NCBI GenBank assembly: GCA_030544235.1
Contig: CM060461.1
Span: 9,326,449 to 9,390,448 of the forward strand
Length of the DNA: 64,000 nucleotides
From: Lepturacanthus savala
Lineage: Eukaryota > Chordata > Actinopteri > Scombriformes > Trichiuridae
Reading direction: 5' to 3'
Both the position numbers and the translations under genes were made by a program. The notes under the pieces are model-generated. The model had not been told where the DNA came from, ran no database searches, and saw nothing but the letters and a program-made list of their open reading frames with translations. Positions 1-11,855 of the stretch are shown here, one piece after another. Numbering within the stretch: position 1 is the first letter of the stretch; each line of letters begins with the position of its first letter.

Positions 1-58
1 GGTGCATAAGAAATGCCATAAGCTGGTTACAGTGGAGTGTGGCAGACCGATGATCCAG
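1..58 (+). CDS. PRKCI: PRKCI exon, end of C1 domain (partial at window edge)
   Basis: Reading from base 2 gives [19 protein letters not shown], the Cys/His-rich end of the aPKC C1 domain. The exon ends in phase 0 at a GTGAGG donor at 59. Its 5' end is cut by the window. Confidence 0.9.
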
Positions 59-3000
59 GTGAGGCCTATGACGAATGGAAATACTCATTATATTGAGAGT
101 ATAAAAGTGGGTCTTTATCATCCATGACTCATACACTTCACTGAGATGGTATTCTGTTTGTGTGCTGTGAGTAATTATTGGTGATTGTTGTTGTGTAGGA
201 ACCAATCATGCCCGGCCAATCCTCGAGTCAATTAGACCAAAGTGATCAGCCAGGTAACACACATACACACACGTTTCTTATGTGCAAGTACAAATTATCA
301 CAAGTCAAAAACATTATAAGCACTTTGCCTGCTAAAAAATATAAAAATGTAGAAGAAAAGGCGCACAAAGGCTCTTGCTTCTGAGAGATTTCACTTTTTG
401 TGTCCAAGGTATTTTGACTTTTTTTAAATAAACTCACACCTTTCTGAATCTGTTCCTTATGCTTTTTGATGGCAACTAAATTGATTAAGCTTTGTTTGTT
501 CTTTAAAGATGAGGCTAGAAATATCCTATCCTATATTTAGAACTTCCATGATTTTTTTTCTAAAAAAAATAATACACAATGAATAAATGAACTATGCTCA
601 GGAGCTTGTTTGGATCAGTGCAGCAGTGGCCACCCAGGCTACAAGTTGGCCTGCTGCGTTTTGGAGTTTACCTACAGCGCCAGACATAAGTCCAGTCAGG
701 TGGTCAAGAGACTGACTGGAATAAGAGAGCTTAGGGCCGTTGTTGTTATCGCTGGCGAGCTCCTTCCACTGTAGATACTCACAGGCCACTTGTGAATTTG
801 TGGGGCACAATCATGGAAACACACAAGATGCAATTATTGTTTTTAAGCCTATTTGGAAACTCAAATGTCCATTATGGGTTTAAATCGTTTATAAAAAGAT
901 GTTTCTACAAGTATCTACAAAATAGAGGTACATTTTTTTAGATATACTATATCGATCTTATTTGCTTATATTATTAACGGGATAGATATAACGGGGTGTT
1001 GTTGTTTTTTTCTAACCAAGCAAGGAGAAATAATTCAGTCATTGCAGGACTGTGAACAAAGCGTGTGACTGTCTCTCACCTACTTTCCCTCCTTTGGCTC
1101 TCTTCTCTCCTGCCTCCCCCTTTCCTTGTGTCTGTCTGTCACTCTGTCTGTCACTTCCTCCTCTCCTCCCCCTCTCATTCGTTCTCAGGCCCTCAGAATA
1201 AAGACTCCAGAGAAAGCTTGACTTACGATGGAGAAGAGAAAGAGGTGAGAGAGGAATCTCTTTAAATGCCATTGATGTGTGATTCATGGTCTGTCAATCT
1301 GTCATGCTGTCTAGATGGATATGTGTGCACGTTCTATTTAAAGAGACAAACGTGCAGTGTTTGTTTGAGCAGGAAAAAAAAAAGAAATCACTCATTATAT
1401 GAAGTACATTTTTGCTATTGTGTACATTTGGGTGATCCCTCTTCCACCTGCTGTGCATATGTGATATAGAGCACATGCAGACGTAGGCACCCTTGCAGTG
1501 CTGTGGGTATTGATTTCCTTTGGTGGAGCTAATAAAGTAACCTTTTATCGCAGCTCTTAACACCAGAGGCTGATTAATGGCCAGAGACGTAGTTTAGGGT
1601 TGGAGGGGGTTGTTGGACAGAGCGGGAGAGCTGGAGATGGATAAAGAATAGAGCGAGTTGGACACAGATAGACGGAGATAGAAGAGAGCAGGCCAAATGA
1701 TCTTATCTACAGTTCCATGTTTGACTCTGGGGATGGGGGTTGTCACGAGAAGGGAGGTGAGATGGATAGGTAGTGGAAACGGTTCACTACAGAACAGATT
1801 ACAGAGGAGGGAAGAGAGAGGAAGATGGGGGTGAAAATGGTGAAGGTGGCATTGGGGTCTAAAGAAAAGTAAGACCATAATTCAGCGAGCACCTCATCAA
1901 ACGGAAGGAACATAATGTTTTTAGTAAAGATAAAATAGTCATTGAATTACTTAAATCAGAAAAGTGGAGCATTTCAAACTGATCCAAAGCAAATTACAAC
2001 TTCTCTTGACAGTTCATGGGGAAAATATCTTGAGAAATGTTGTCTGTTCATTACATTATGAGTTGGATGCATTCTGGTCAGTTAAGTGTTCCCTCTTATT
2101 CTGTCCCCCAGGCGCGGAGCAGTAGAGACACGGGGAAATCGCCTTCCAGCCTGGGCCTGGCAGACTTCGATCTGCTGCGGGTGATCGGCAGAGGCAGTTA
2201 CGCCAAGGTGCTATTGGTGCAGCTGAAAAAGACAGAACGCATCTATGCCATGAAAGTGGTAAAGAAGGAGCTGGTCAATGATGATGAGGTAAGCCAGGCT
2301 GATAGTGAGCAGGATGTCTGACCTACTGTTAGAGATGTTATAGGAATCTATGAAAAAGAATCTATGGATGTATGAAATGGAAACTTTATGCGGGAAGCGA
2401 AGTGACTGCACGGGATCTAGATGTAGTCAATAAAACAACAGAATGTTGTTTTTATAAATCTGAAATCATCTGCAGATCAATGTGATGCAGCCAAATGCTG
2501 ATCAAGTGCAGGCAATAGAGAATAATACCAATCAATTAAGGGGGCTTGTCACACACCAAACTCTTAAAACGGCAAAATAAAGCTTGAAATTAAAGCTTTA
2601 AATTAAATTACATATTTTGACTACTTATTTTTTGACCTTTTAGGGGAAGCCGAGCTCCCTCTGCTGCAGTCTAAGAGCAGTCACCACTGCTGTAGACACA
2701 CCCGTTAAATCTTTTCTGATTTGTTTTTGTTTTAACCGATGTTAAAATCTTTGTTTTGCGCAAAATAAATGAGCCTAAATAAACACCATGCTTCTTCAGG
2801 GCACCAACACAGTGGCTAGGCTTGATGAAACAATTTCTGTAGGCTAATATGAGGCAGAGTACTACTAATAATAACAAATAACAGAAGATCAGTCAACATG
2901 TTGCTGAAATAGCCTAAATGAAGAAGCAAAAACTCAAATTTTCAGTCGGATGATTTTGTTCCCACTTAAATCCATGAGATCTCCACCTAACCCTAACCCT

Positions 3001-6000
3001 AACCCTTTTTTTAATAAATAAATAAATTCCATGTTACAGTGATTCTTTAAAGAATTAGCTGTATATGTTGTACATGTTTAAGGTGAAAAACTGTCCCTCT
3101 AAATCTGTCTAGTGTGACAATATATAGATGTAAGACGGTTAGTGAAGTGAAGTCACCAGTCTTCTGTCACTGTCATGTATAATTATTGCAATTAGCACAA
3201 TCAATGGGAGCTGTTATTCATAACACAACGAACATTTGTCTCATGCAGCATCCATCTTGTGTATCTCGTCTGAAACACTTTGAGTAAAGTTGACAGACCT
3301 CTTCAAAGCCATCAGCCTGTTTAAGAAGGTGTAGATAAACCATCATGTCATCAAAAATTGATCCTGGTGTACACATGTAGCAGCACAGCCAGCGGCAATG
3401 GGAGTAGTTAGCCTTGATTAGACGCACTTAGCATGATTGACAAAATGACAAGTGCCTCTCGATCAATGCTGAAGTGTTCTGCTGTCCCTGCCCTGTCAGC
3501 GTGAGCAGCATCCGTGTCCAGACATATTATCATCTCTCCATCGACGGAGGCCTGCCTCCGCTTCTACTGGCTCAGCCCTTTTTTTCCCTCCCAGCGCTGC
3601 CCAACACGTGCACAAACGAACCTCGAGCTTCTGAAGATTGTCGATCAAGAAGTGTGCTTATTCAGCTTTTATAAGTTCAAGGGTACTCTGTCAGAATGCT
3701 CTCTGATTGACATCTGGGTGTGTCTTTGTGTGTTTCCCTTCCAGGACATCGACTGGGTCCAAACAGAAAAGCATGTTTTTGAACAGGCCTCTAATCATCC
3801 CTTCCTGGTAGGCCTGCACTCCTGTTTCCAGACAGAAAGCAGGTGAGAACTGTTTTCTGGATGAGTCGCACGCTCTCTTCAACGCTTGGGAAAAGTCGGC
3901 AAGAGAATCACATTTGTCACATTTAGGCACATGTTGGGAGAGTGACTGCTTTTAGAAAAAACCCTGTCATAAAAAATGAAACCCAAAATTGAAAATAGGC
4001 ATTGATCCATATAAATATTTCAAAAATATATTTATTGTACTACAATGTCTATTTTAAATGGATAGTTCTCCAGTATTTTAGTATAAAAAGTAAAGGTATA
4101 AAAAGAAGAGAAGCTGACGTATCCGTATTTCTGAAATGCTTTTCGGAGATTCCTCTAAGTCAAATTTTGCAACTGTCTGATCTACTCATCTTTGGTAGAC
4201 ATTTCTGCAAAAAAATAAAACACGGATTGCAAATTCTTGTGGAAATTGTTTGACGGTACGCTGAACGACAGTAAACAATAAGTTGTAACCATGGAGACAT
4301 GGAGCGTTCCAGTCTTGTCATTGGCTAAAATGGCCTTCCTGTTAGGAGTGCTACCGCCACCTACTGCTTGGGCATGTGTGTGATATTGTTTGAGGCTAAT
4401 TTTGGGGCTTCATGTGGTTGGAGATATTTTTTATTACACCAGTGGTGGGGACAAGATTTTTTTTTTTTTAACTGGGGGCTATAAAAGATCTGTTTCAAAA
4501 ATACCCGTGTTCATGTGGATGTTGCCTTACACGTGACAGCACACATTCTGAACAGTGAATACAATTTGCTATCTTCAAACAAGAGATAGGTTATAAAATT
4601 TAATAGGGTTAGATTGAAGCGCCCCTTCGTGCATCGTCAAACCTAAAATTTAATAAAGATCCTAATCCTTGAACATTTGTATGCTAAGAATCTGATTTAC
4701 TGTGATGTCCACTGTGATTGTAATCATATGTTGAAAGTATCACTGTCTAGCCTTAACCTTTGCCTTATTGTGATATTGTAAACGCAGCTGCTATGATGTA
4801 CTTGCTTTGACAGTAAAATAACATCATTAGTAGTATTTTACAGTCGACATTATACAGCTGTTTTCTCAGACTAAGAACTACTTCTCATGATGCTTGTGTA
4901 AAAACAGGGTAGGGGACTTTAGGTTTGGGAAACATAAACATTGTGCCCCCCATTGTGGGTTTAAGGTTCATAAAAGGCAGGATGCTTTATCTTCAGTAAT
5001 ATGAATTATTAAACAAATGATTTAATTTTCAAGGTAACAACATAAACTTTATAACATTTTCCTCTTCGCAGACTCTTCTTTGTTATTGAATATGTGAATG
5101 GTGGAGATCTCATGTTCCACATGCAGAGACAAAGGAAACTCCCAGAAGAACATGCCAGGTAGAGTCTGCTTCTCTCTCAGATTTTAAATTCATGTTTCAT
5201 TATAAAGAATATGACTTTCATTCCCTGTTTCTTTTAAGACTTTTTTGTGATTTAATAGTAAAATTTCTTTCTTTAAGATTCTACTCAGCAGAGATCAGTC
5301 TGGCGCTCAACTACCTCCACGAGCGGGGAATCATCTACAGAGATCTGAAACTGGACAACGTGTTGCTGGATTCTGAGGGACACATCAAACTAACAGACTA
5401 CGGCATGTGCAAGGTGTGTTCTCCAATTGATTTGTAATCAAAATGCCCTTTAGATAAAAGCATGTGCAGTGCAGCTCAAGTGTCTATATCTGTCAGTGTT
5501 TATCTCGCAGCTAATCTTTCTGTTTTTGCAGGAGGGTTTGAGACCAGGTGATACAACAAGCACTTTCTGTGGAACCCCCAATTACATTGCCCCCGAAATA
5601 CTCAGGGGAGAGGATTATGGTGAGAATAACACATGAACGGTTCTGCTAAATATCCTCTGCTTTGCTCTATCGTCATATATGATGCATTGTGTAGTGATAT
5701 TTGAAATGCTGTTCATCTCTAAAGTGGTGCTTTATTGGAAAGCTTGGTTGTCTTCAGAGTACATACTGCACAAACTAAAAAGGAGAACAATAATCTAGAA
5801 CTGAGATGATAAGAGCTATTAGTTAAATAAATCTTTACTAATAGAATTATTAATATTGCAAATTATAAATGGCAACAATTTTTCCTGAATGTGTACAGGA
5901 TAACAGTTGAAAAAGTGACATGATTTGTTTCAGCTGTTCAGAACAAATATTAAGTGCAGTCACATGTGCTTAGTGAACTATGTTTCTACATCATAACTGC

Positions 6001-9000
6001 TGCTAAGTATTTATAAAGACAACCCAATAAAAATAGAAAAAAAGAGCTCCCTGGTTACCAAAAGAGGTATCATAGCAACAAGTTCCTTTGTTAAAGGATC
6101 GAACCAGTGTTTTGTATGCTTGTCCTGTTTTCTAAAATGAAGATAAAATGTCTCTTTTCACAGAAGACATTTTGACATGTCAAAATTGGAAAACACAGGT
6201 GTGAATATTAGAAAGAACAATGGTACAATTCTGTTTCAGTTTAGGGTCTTACTATTGTGCAATTATTAGTAATGCCTGTGCTTTTATTTCTTTTGACAAG
6301 TCAAATTTACTGAAAAAAGATACTTGAATGGGCTAAACAATATATTTTTTCCACATTAAAGGTCCAATGTGTAAGATGTAGTAACCTTTACTGGATTGGA
6401 CTTGGCAGAAATTAAATATAACATTCATACGTACGTTTTAAACAAAATAAAAATTGTGTTTTTTCACCTTGGGTTTCTTCAAAAGAATACACACTGTACC
6501 TTTTAAAATTGCTTTATACCCATCAGTTTGTTTCTTCATTTTCTATAATAAAAAACATCTGTTGTAAGTGTGTAATTACACTTTTATTAATGGATTTGCT
6601 CTGTTTGCAAATCAAATTATCAATGTTTATGGAGCTGATTAATTAGTTCTGCAACAACCAAAAACAAAATAAATGCCAAATCTTATTTTCTTTTACATTT
6701 GATAAATTAAAAAATATTAATTATTTGGGGAACCTTTTGCACATGTACATGTTTTTTGCACCTCTTAGTGTAATTTCATATAGATTCAGTGCATGTGTAT
6801 GTTAACTCTCAATTTGAAGGTCCAACATTACACCTTCCAGTGCTGAGATTAGAAAAAATGTAATTGAACCATTGAAAGCAACTTAATGCATTATATGCAT
6901 ATATTGTAATGTAGTTAGACAAGCTAGAAAAAACATTTTTCAACATCATTTTTCTATCACTGAAAAGCTGCATATAGTTAGTAAAATGATTAAACTTGGT
7001 GACTTTAATATATCTCTTTGTGTCATTATTTATTCCTAATGGCTATTTCTAAAATGTGCAAAAACATTCCTATTGCTTGAACTGGTTACTATAGTAACAC
7101 CAAACACATTGTGCGTGCCATTTAAAATTAGGCTTGAGTGTATATAGAAGTACATCTGCTTTTGTTTGAGCAAAACATCCCATCTGTGTTTCTTAGGGTT
7201 CAGTGTGGACTGGTGGGCGCTGGGTGTGCTGATGTTTGAGATGATGGCGGGCAGGTCACCCTTCGACATTGTCGGCAGCTCTGACAATCCAGACCAGAAC
7301 ACAGAAGACTATCTCTTCCAAGGTAACACAAACACACACACACACGCACACACAATTAAGGATTATAATTGGAAGAAAAATAGCACAATGGAAGCATATA
7401 AGACCTTCATATTGACACCTTCCTAATCAGCACTTCTTCTAAGTGCATCTGTTACAGGGAAATGTGTGAATTAGGGGTCTAACGGTTCATCCTGAACCGT
7501 TCAGTACGTGACTTTCTTCAGTGCAGTATGCTCCCTGACCTAAACAATTACTGTGAATATAGTTTAATATTCCACAACTTCCTCAGTTCAGCAGAACAAC
7601 AATTCTAGTTCTTGCACCAGGAACATTTACACGGTGGACCTCTTAGCTGTCGCATACAGGTAGCATGGTTATGGATCTCAATGGCGTAACCAAGTTACTC
7701 TGATTATCCTGGTTACCCCTGCTCATTTACTGTCTCTACATCATTATTATTAAAATATGTGATGTTATCTTTGTACTTAAACAATATAGTCTCTCCTCAT
7801 TCCCCTCCCCACTGTGGCCTTTGAGTGAAGATGTTCAGAGCAACGAAAAATACCTTCGTCAGAATCAGTTCTAATTGACCATAAATCAGCATAAAACAGC
7901 TGTTACCAGGTTCTTGACACCTTTCAAGAAACAGAAGGGTTCTTTTCTTTTTTCCACTGCAGTACAAATAAACTGTTTCAGTAATAAGTCATGGGCAATG
8001 AGTCATTGTAGGATGTTTACATTGTATTTTAATTTTCATCCTATTCCCCAGGAAACATAATGAATGGCGTCCCTCAAGCTAATGTACATATAGAAGTGTG
8101 AATTTGGTGTACTCGTGCACCCCTAGTGTGAAAACCTGTGTTTGTGTATTGATATTTCATTATAAACACAATTTGGAAAACTGTCAGTGTTGCCATTAAA
8201 GCGTAGGATGAGTGGAAATTGAAATGTGACTTGACTTGACAGATGAAGTCATGTTGAAGATACTTCTGTCAAAAGCCTTCGACACATCATTGAAGGTTTG
8301 CTGTGTATGTTCAACATGAGTACACCCAACAGGGTTGAACTCATCACTGCAGCAATGTCAGTAGTACCATCCTCTCATTTAGCCTCGAGGGACGGCCTGT
8401 CTCACCCTCTCCTCTTCTTGTGCACCCCCCCTCCTCTTACCTCCTGCAGTAATATTGGAAAAACAGATCAGAATCCCTCGCTCATTGTCAGTCAAAGCCG
8501 CCAGCGTCCTCAAGGGATTCCTCAACAAGGTAAGGAGTCAGTCAGGCCTGTAACAATCTTAAATAGCGTTGGCTCCTCCAGAATGAGAATTTCCACCTGT
8601 TCATGATATCTTTTTCTCCTCACCAAAATCCACTCCTCTTTCTCACCTTCTTGAACTTTCTGTCCCATTGCCTGACTTGTCGTCCGTTATCTCCTACTGT
8701 CTCTCACCCTCTTCTGACCCCTGCATCCCATAGGATCCCAAGGAGCGTCTAGGGTGCCACCCACAAACAGGCTTCGCTGACATCATGGGCCATCCTTTCT
8801 TCAGAAACGTCGATTGGGACCTTGTGAGTCATCCATTTTTACTCTTTCTGTCAGCTGTTCTTCGTCTTACCATCTCTCTACAACCTACTCCTTTTTTCCT
8901 GTTTATCTCGATAGATTCTTCACTCGCCCCGTTGATCGCCTTAATAATGATCATAATTTCAAACGAAGGAAACCTGTACCGGTGCGTGCCGGCTGCCAAA

Positions 9001-11855
9001 TAGGTCAGAATCAATCAATGTATTGATTGCAGGGAGAAAAAACATAAAGCTGCTACGAGACAGCAGAAGGTCAAATCTAAGTGCACGGTGTTGCCCTCGC
9101 TCTCCCCTGCCCTGCAGGCATAGATGCTTTGTCAGAGCTGAAGGTTATTAGAGATGGGATGAGACTTGTATCTTTGTGGCAGGAATAAAGAAATAAAGAA
9201 GGCTGAAAAAACAAACAGGCCAAGCAGGAGACTGACAATAGCAGAGGCTGATTGACAGACAGGCTGAGGTTGGAGGCCAAAGACAGTTGGAGATGAGTGG
9301 AGGCAGATCACTGACAGGCAGAGCCATAAACTAGTGCTGTCATTTTAACGCGTTAATTCGATTAATTAATTACGCCGCAATTTAACGCAATTAATTATGA
9401 GTATCAACGGTGGCAAGCCCAGGGGTGAAAGTGAACCGGAACTGTCCGGAACTACATTCCGTTAAAAGATTCACGACCGGAACGGCGTTCCGTTAAAAAA
9501 TGAGAAGAAGCTCCCTGTCAAAATCCCATGTTAAATAAAGAAAACGATGCATTAAGTCACATTAGTTACATTATCTGAGTGCTGCAACAATTCCAGTGTG
9601 CTCGTTTCAGTGTAATCTACGCTGTTTCGGTGTCTGTCTGTGCCGTTTGCCACGGAGCGACAAGTCTGAGCGCGTCTCTGGTTGCTATGCAACGCGAGGC
9701 GAGTTGAGCTGAACAAATACATTTCTGGTTGGTTGATGGTCACGTTATCAGCAATTGCTACATTGAACTTAAGTACCTATTTGTGACAGCCTTATTTTAT
9801 TTCAGAATTTTATTTCTTTAACTGAATCGCTGTATTAGTTTTACATTTCTGAATGATGCACCTGGCCTAACTGGTTTAATGTGCTGGACCTTTACTTTTG
9901 GATTTAATTCATGAATACAGTTTTTTAATATCCTAGAATTCAAATTCTTCATCAGGAGACCTTTAGCAGATATGATATTAAAATGCGATTAATTCGATTA
10001 ATTAATTACAAAATCCTGTAATTTATTCGATTAATTTTTTTAATCGACTGACAGCACTACCTTAAACACAGAGGAACTTTGCAATCATGAGTCTCATATT
10101 TTAATAGTGTGAATTGTTTTGAACCAGCAGATTTTTATATTAATGTTCCCTGTGAAATACTGAACATGCATCTGTGTTTTCCTGGTAATAGAACTGATTA
10201 GTGTTACTTCCTCTGAAGCTATTATTCATAGGCTCGATGACTTGTGTTGAAAATAGCTTGAACAGCTTGTTTAATACTTTTTGCCTTTCCTGCATCTCGT
10301 GTTGCGTCTATATGGAGTGCACAAGTATTAATGTCAGTGGCTTAAAACTATGTGAATTATGAATGTGGAGCAGGAGGTGAACATCCTGGATCTTTATTTA
10401 TCAAGCGTTTCTGAAATGACTTATAGGAAGGCATCGCACTGCAAGTTAAACTCAACTAAGTTATTTATGGAGCTCCTGGTTCTCAGTCACAGCCTTAAGT
10501 AGTAAAATATGTCATTAGGGAGTGAATGACATTCCTGCTTTACGACACCAGAACTGTAAAATGAAACTTATGTCCTGTCGTTTTCTCGTAGTAGCTATGG
10601 TGCGAGTGGAATTCAACAGAGTGACAGGCTGATCTAAATAGAGTTTATACCTTTTTGAAAAGAAATACTGAAAAAAAATCACATAATTTGTACAAGCCTG
10701 TTGTACAAATAAATACATTTCATTTAAAGCGGCTGTATCTAGAGCTGCAGTCTGCATACTGTGGTTTTTACCTGCAGGCCCTTTTATTATTTGTCTTTAG
10801 CTCAAAAATCCATACTTTTATTCTAGTAGCTTATTGGTTCAGCCAAAAAAATAAGCTTTAGTTAGATTTTCCTAAATGTCTTTAGCGAAAAAGGATCTGA
10901 AACTCCGTACCATGTAAAGTCGGAAATGTTTTATCTCTAAAAACAGACAGACAGACATGAGGACAGACGGACATAAATTGCTGGATGACGTTACAGACAG
11001 ACAGATAGGGCAACTCGCCAGGGATCACCATGACCTCTTTATCCCTGTTTGGTCTGGAGCGGGGACCTACCAGTCGGTCAGAGTGTCTGGAGGGATCAGC
11101 TTACACCCCCCAACCCCCCACTCTCTCCTTACACATGCACATACATCCTGACCTGAAAATGTGCCCTGCAGTGCACCTGTCTATCTGCAGGGGGAGCAGT
11201 TGTTGGCTGGCAGATGAGCATTGTGACAATTGAGACTGGAGAGAGTTCTCTCTGCACCACTAACTGTAGTGTGAGGCAGAGGTAGAAATCCATCTTTTGT
11301 GACTTTTAATGCAGTGTTGAGCTTTTTTAGAGGAGACTGGGTGGGTCACTCAGTTACAAATAGAAGCCTATGCCTAAAGAAAGCTTGTGGTGGGTTTTAA
11401 ATGTAATTTAAATGCCTCCAGACCAGATTATAGTTTGACTCTTGCTCTTCTATTTGAATATTCAAAGACTGATGATCACAGCTGTTGATGACAGAAAAGC
11501 CACCTGACACTTGTGCTGTTATTCCAGCTGGAGCAGAAGCAGGTGGTCCCTCCATTCAAGCCCAACATCTCAGGGGAATTCGGACTGGACAACTTTGACG
11601 CCCAGTTCACCAACGAGCCCATCCAGCTCACGCCTGACGATGAGTGAGTTTCCATTTCATGAGCTCTCTTTTCCATCGTATTATGATCAATATAATGTGT
11701 GATTTCCAATGACTTGATGCTGCGTTTAGAAACGGAAAAAAAATCCATATGCTTTTGTTCATTGTAGTGACGTGGTGAAGAAGATCGACCAATCTGAGTT
11801 TGAAGGGTTTGAGTACATTAACCCTCTCCTGATGTCGGCAGAGGAGTGTGTGTGA
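1..11855 (+). CDS. PRKCI: PRKCI, atypical protein kinase C iota (5' part outside window)
   Basis: This is a serine/threonine kinase of the atypical PKC class, which works with PAR6 and PAR3 in cell polarity. Twelve coding exons join in phase: 1-58, 199-253, 1189-1244, 2112-2288, 3745-3842, 5072-5158, 5278-5413, 5532-5619, 7197-7322, 8450-8529, 8734-8823/11528-11643 and 11768-11855 (the slash separates two exons, so thirteen segments in all), giving 417 residues. The window opens inside the C1 zinc-finger end ([14 protein letters not shown]). The kinase has glycine loop GRGSYAKV, lysine in YAMKVV, catalytic loop YRDLKLDN, the aPKC-type DYG instead of DFG, activation loop [14 protein letters not shown], turn motif TPDD, and a hydrophobic motif [11 protein letters not shown] with acidic E at the usual phospho-site. 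The C-terminus MSAEECV is that of iota; zeta ends differently. The human protein is about 590 residues, so roughly 175 residues (PB1, pseudosubstrate, most of C1) lie upstream. Identity is very secure. Confidence 0.96.
199..253 (+). CDS. PRKCI: PRKCI exon, hinge region
   Basis: The exon follows a TGTGTAG acceptor and encodes [18 protein letters not shown] plus one base. The donor is GTAACA at 254. It is the poorly conserved linker between C1 and kinase domains, so the call rests on phase and order rather than strong similarity. Confidence 0.85.
1189..1244 (+). CDS. PRKCI: PRKCI exon, hinge region
   Basis: It completes the split glycine codon and encodes [18 protein letters not shown], matching the ESLxxxGEEKE segment of the vertebrate PRKCI hinge. 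The acceptor is TTCTCAG and the donor GTGAGA; it ends in phase 0. Confidence 0.88.
2112..2288 (+). CDS. PRKCI: PRKCI exon, kinase N-lobe with glycine loop
   Basis: Exactly 59 codons, including [20 protein letters not shown] and the ATP-binding lysine in YAMKVVKKE. The acceptor is TCCCCCAG and the donor GTAAGC. Confidence 0.96.
2986..3006. repeat. Short interstitial telomere-like repeat in PRKCI intron
   Basis: About three copies of the hexamer CTAACC sit in an intron. They are too few to be a telomeric relic of any size; short runs of this kind are common in fish introns. Confidence 0.7.
3745..3842 (+). CDS. PRKCI: PRKCI exon, kinase N-lobe (alpha-C helix)
   Basis: Encodes [20 protein letters not shown] and onwards, with the conserved helix-C glutamate in QTEKHVF. 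The acceptor is CTTCCAG, the donor GTGAGA, and it leaves phase 2. Confidence 0.97.
5072..5158 (+). CDS. PRKCI: PRKCI exon, kinase hinge strand
   Basis: Encodes [20 protein letters not shown] and the following residues, the kinase hinge and helix D. Acceptor CTTCGCAG, donor GTAGAG; phases match both neighbours. Confidence 0.97.
5278..5413 (+). CDS. PRKCI: PRKCI exon, catalytic loop and DYG motif
   Basis: Carries the catalytic loop [10 protein letters not shown] and the metal-binding DYG (LTDYGMCK). DYG in place of DFG is the normal state in atypical PKCs. The acceptor is CTTTAAG and the donor GTGTGT. Confidence 0.97.
5532..5619 (+). CDS. PRKCI: PRKCI exon, activation loop
   Basis: Encodes [20 protein letters not shown] and PEILRGEDY; the threonine in TSTFCGTP is the PDK1 target known in the family. 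Acceptor TTTGCAG, donor GTGAGA, leaving one base of a glycine codon. Confidence 0.97.
6358..6512. repeat. Dispersed fish repeat (GGTCCAATGTGTAAGATGTAG family)
   Basis: The stretch begins AAAGGTCCAATGTGTAAGAT and ends with CACACTGTACCTTTT, forming rough terminal complementarity. It resembles a very common teleost non-autonomous repeat remembered from other fish genomes. A diverged relative is at about 53960-54150. Family assignment to a superfamily is not possible from here. Confidence 0.55.
7197..7322 (+). CDS. PRKCI: PRKCI exon, kinase C-lobe
   Basis: Encodes [20 protein letters not shown] and [21 protein letters not shown], including the conserved DWW of helix F. The donor GTAACA is followed directly by a short CA microsatellite. 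Confidence 0.97.
7472..8125. mobile_element. hAT-like MITE in PRKCI intron
   Basis: The 654 bp element starts TAGGGGTCTAACGG and ends CACCCCTA, giving a short terminal inverted repeat (TAGGGGT). It is flanked by GTGTGAAT (7464-7471) and GTGTGAAA (8126-8133), an 8 bp target duplication with one mismatch. An 8 bp duplication and TAGGGGT ends fit the hAT superfamily. No transposase frame is present. Confidence 0.75.
8450..8529 (+). CDS. PRKCI: PRKCI exon, kinase C-lobe
   Basis: Encodes [20 protein letters not shown] and LKGFLNK with the split valine codon completed across the junction. Acceptor CTGCAG, donor GTAAGG. Confidence 0.96.
8734..8823 (+). CDS. PRKCI: PRKCI exon, end of kinase domain
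   Basis: Thirty codons, beginning [20 protein letters not shown], the usual C-lobe end of AGC kinases. Acceptor CCCATAG, donor GTGAGT. Confidence 0.96.
9332..10059. mobile_element. hAT-like MITE with ATTAATCG-rich ends in PRKCI intron
   Basis: The 728 bp element has perfect 11 bp terminal inverted repeats TAGTGCTGTCA, and ATTAATTCGATTAATTAATTA stretches inside each end. The flanks CCATAAAC (9324-9331) and CCTTAAAC (10060-10067) are an 8 bp target duplication with one mismatch. Inside at 9420-9505 is a distinct block with repeated CCGGAAC/TTCCGTTAAAA words that may be a separate repeat fragment. No transposase frame is visible. Confidence 0.75.
11528..11643 (+). CDS. PRKCI: PRKCI exon, C-terminal tail with turn motif
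   Basis: Encodes [20 protein letters not shown] and the tail with turn motif QLTPDD. The acceptor is ATTCCAG and the donor GTGAGT, after a 2.7 kb intron that contains a MITE. Confidence 0.96.
11768..11855 (+). CDS. PRKCI: PRKCI last coding exon
   Basis: Encodes [20 protein letters not shown] and LMSAEECV followed by TGA at 11853-11855. The hydrophobic motif has Glu where conventional PKCs have Ser/Thr, the aPKC hallmark. Confidence 0.97.

Noticed and set aside
2986..3006. Telomere-like CCCTAA repeats as a telomerase RNA template or telomere fusion (TERC is near these genes in human)
   Set aside because: Only three hexamers in a PRKCI intron, with no H/ACA boxes or pseudoknot-like surroundings; simple short repeat.
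1..11855. PRKCZ (zeta) as the identity of the kinase gene
   Set aside because: The tail MSAEECV, the hinge GEEKE and the linkage to SKIL and GPR160 all point to iota.
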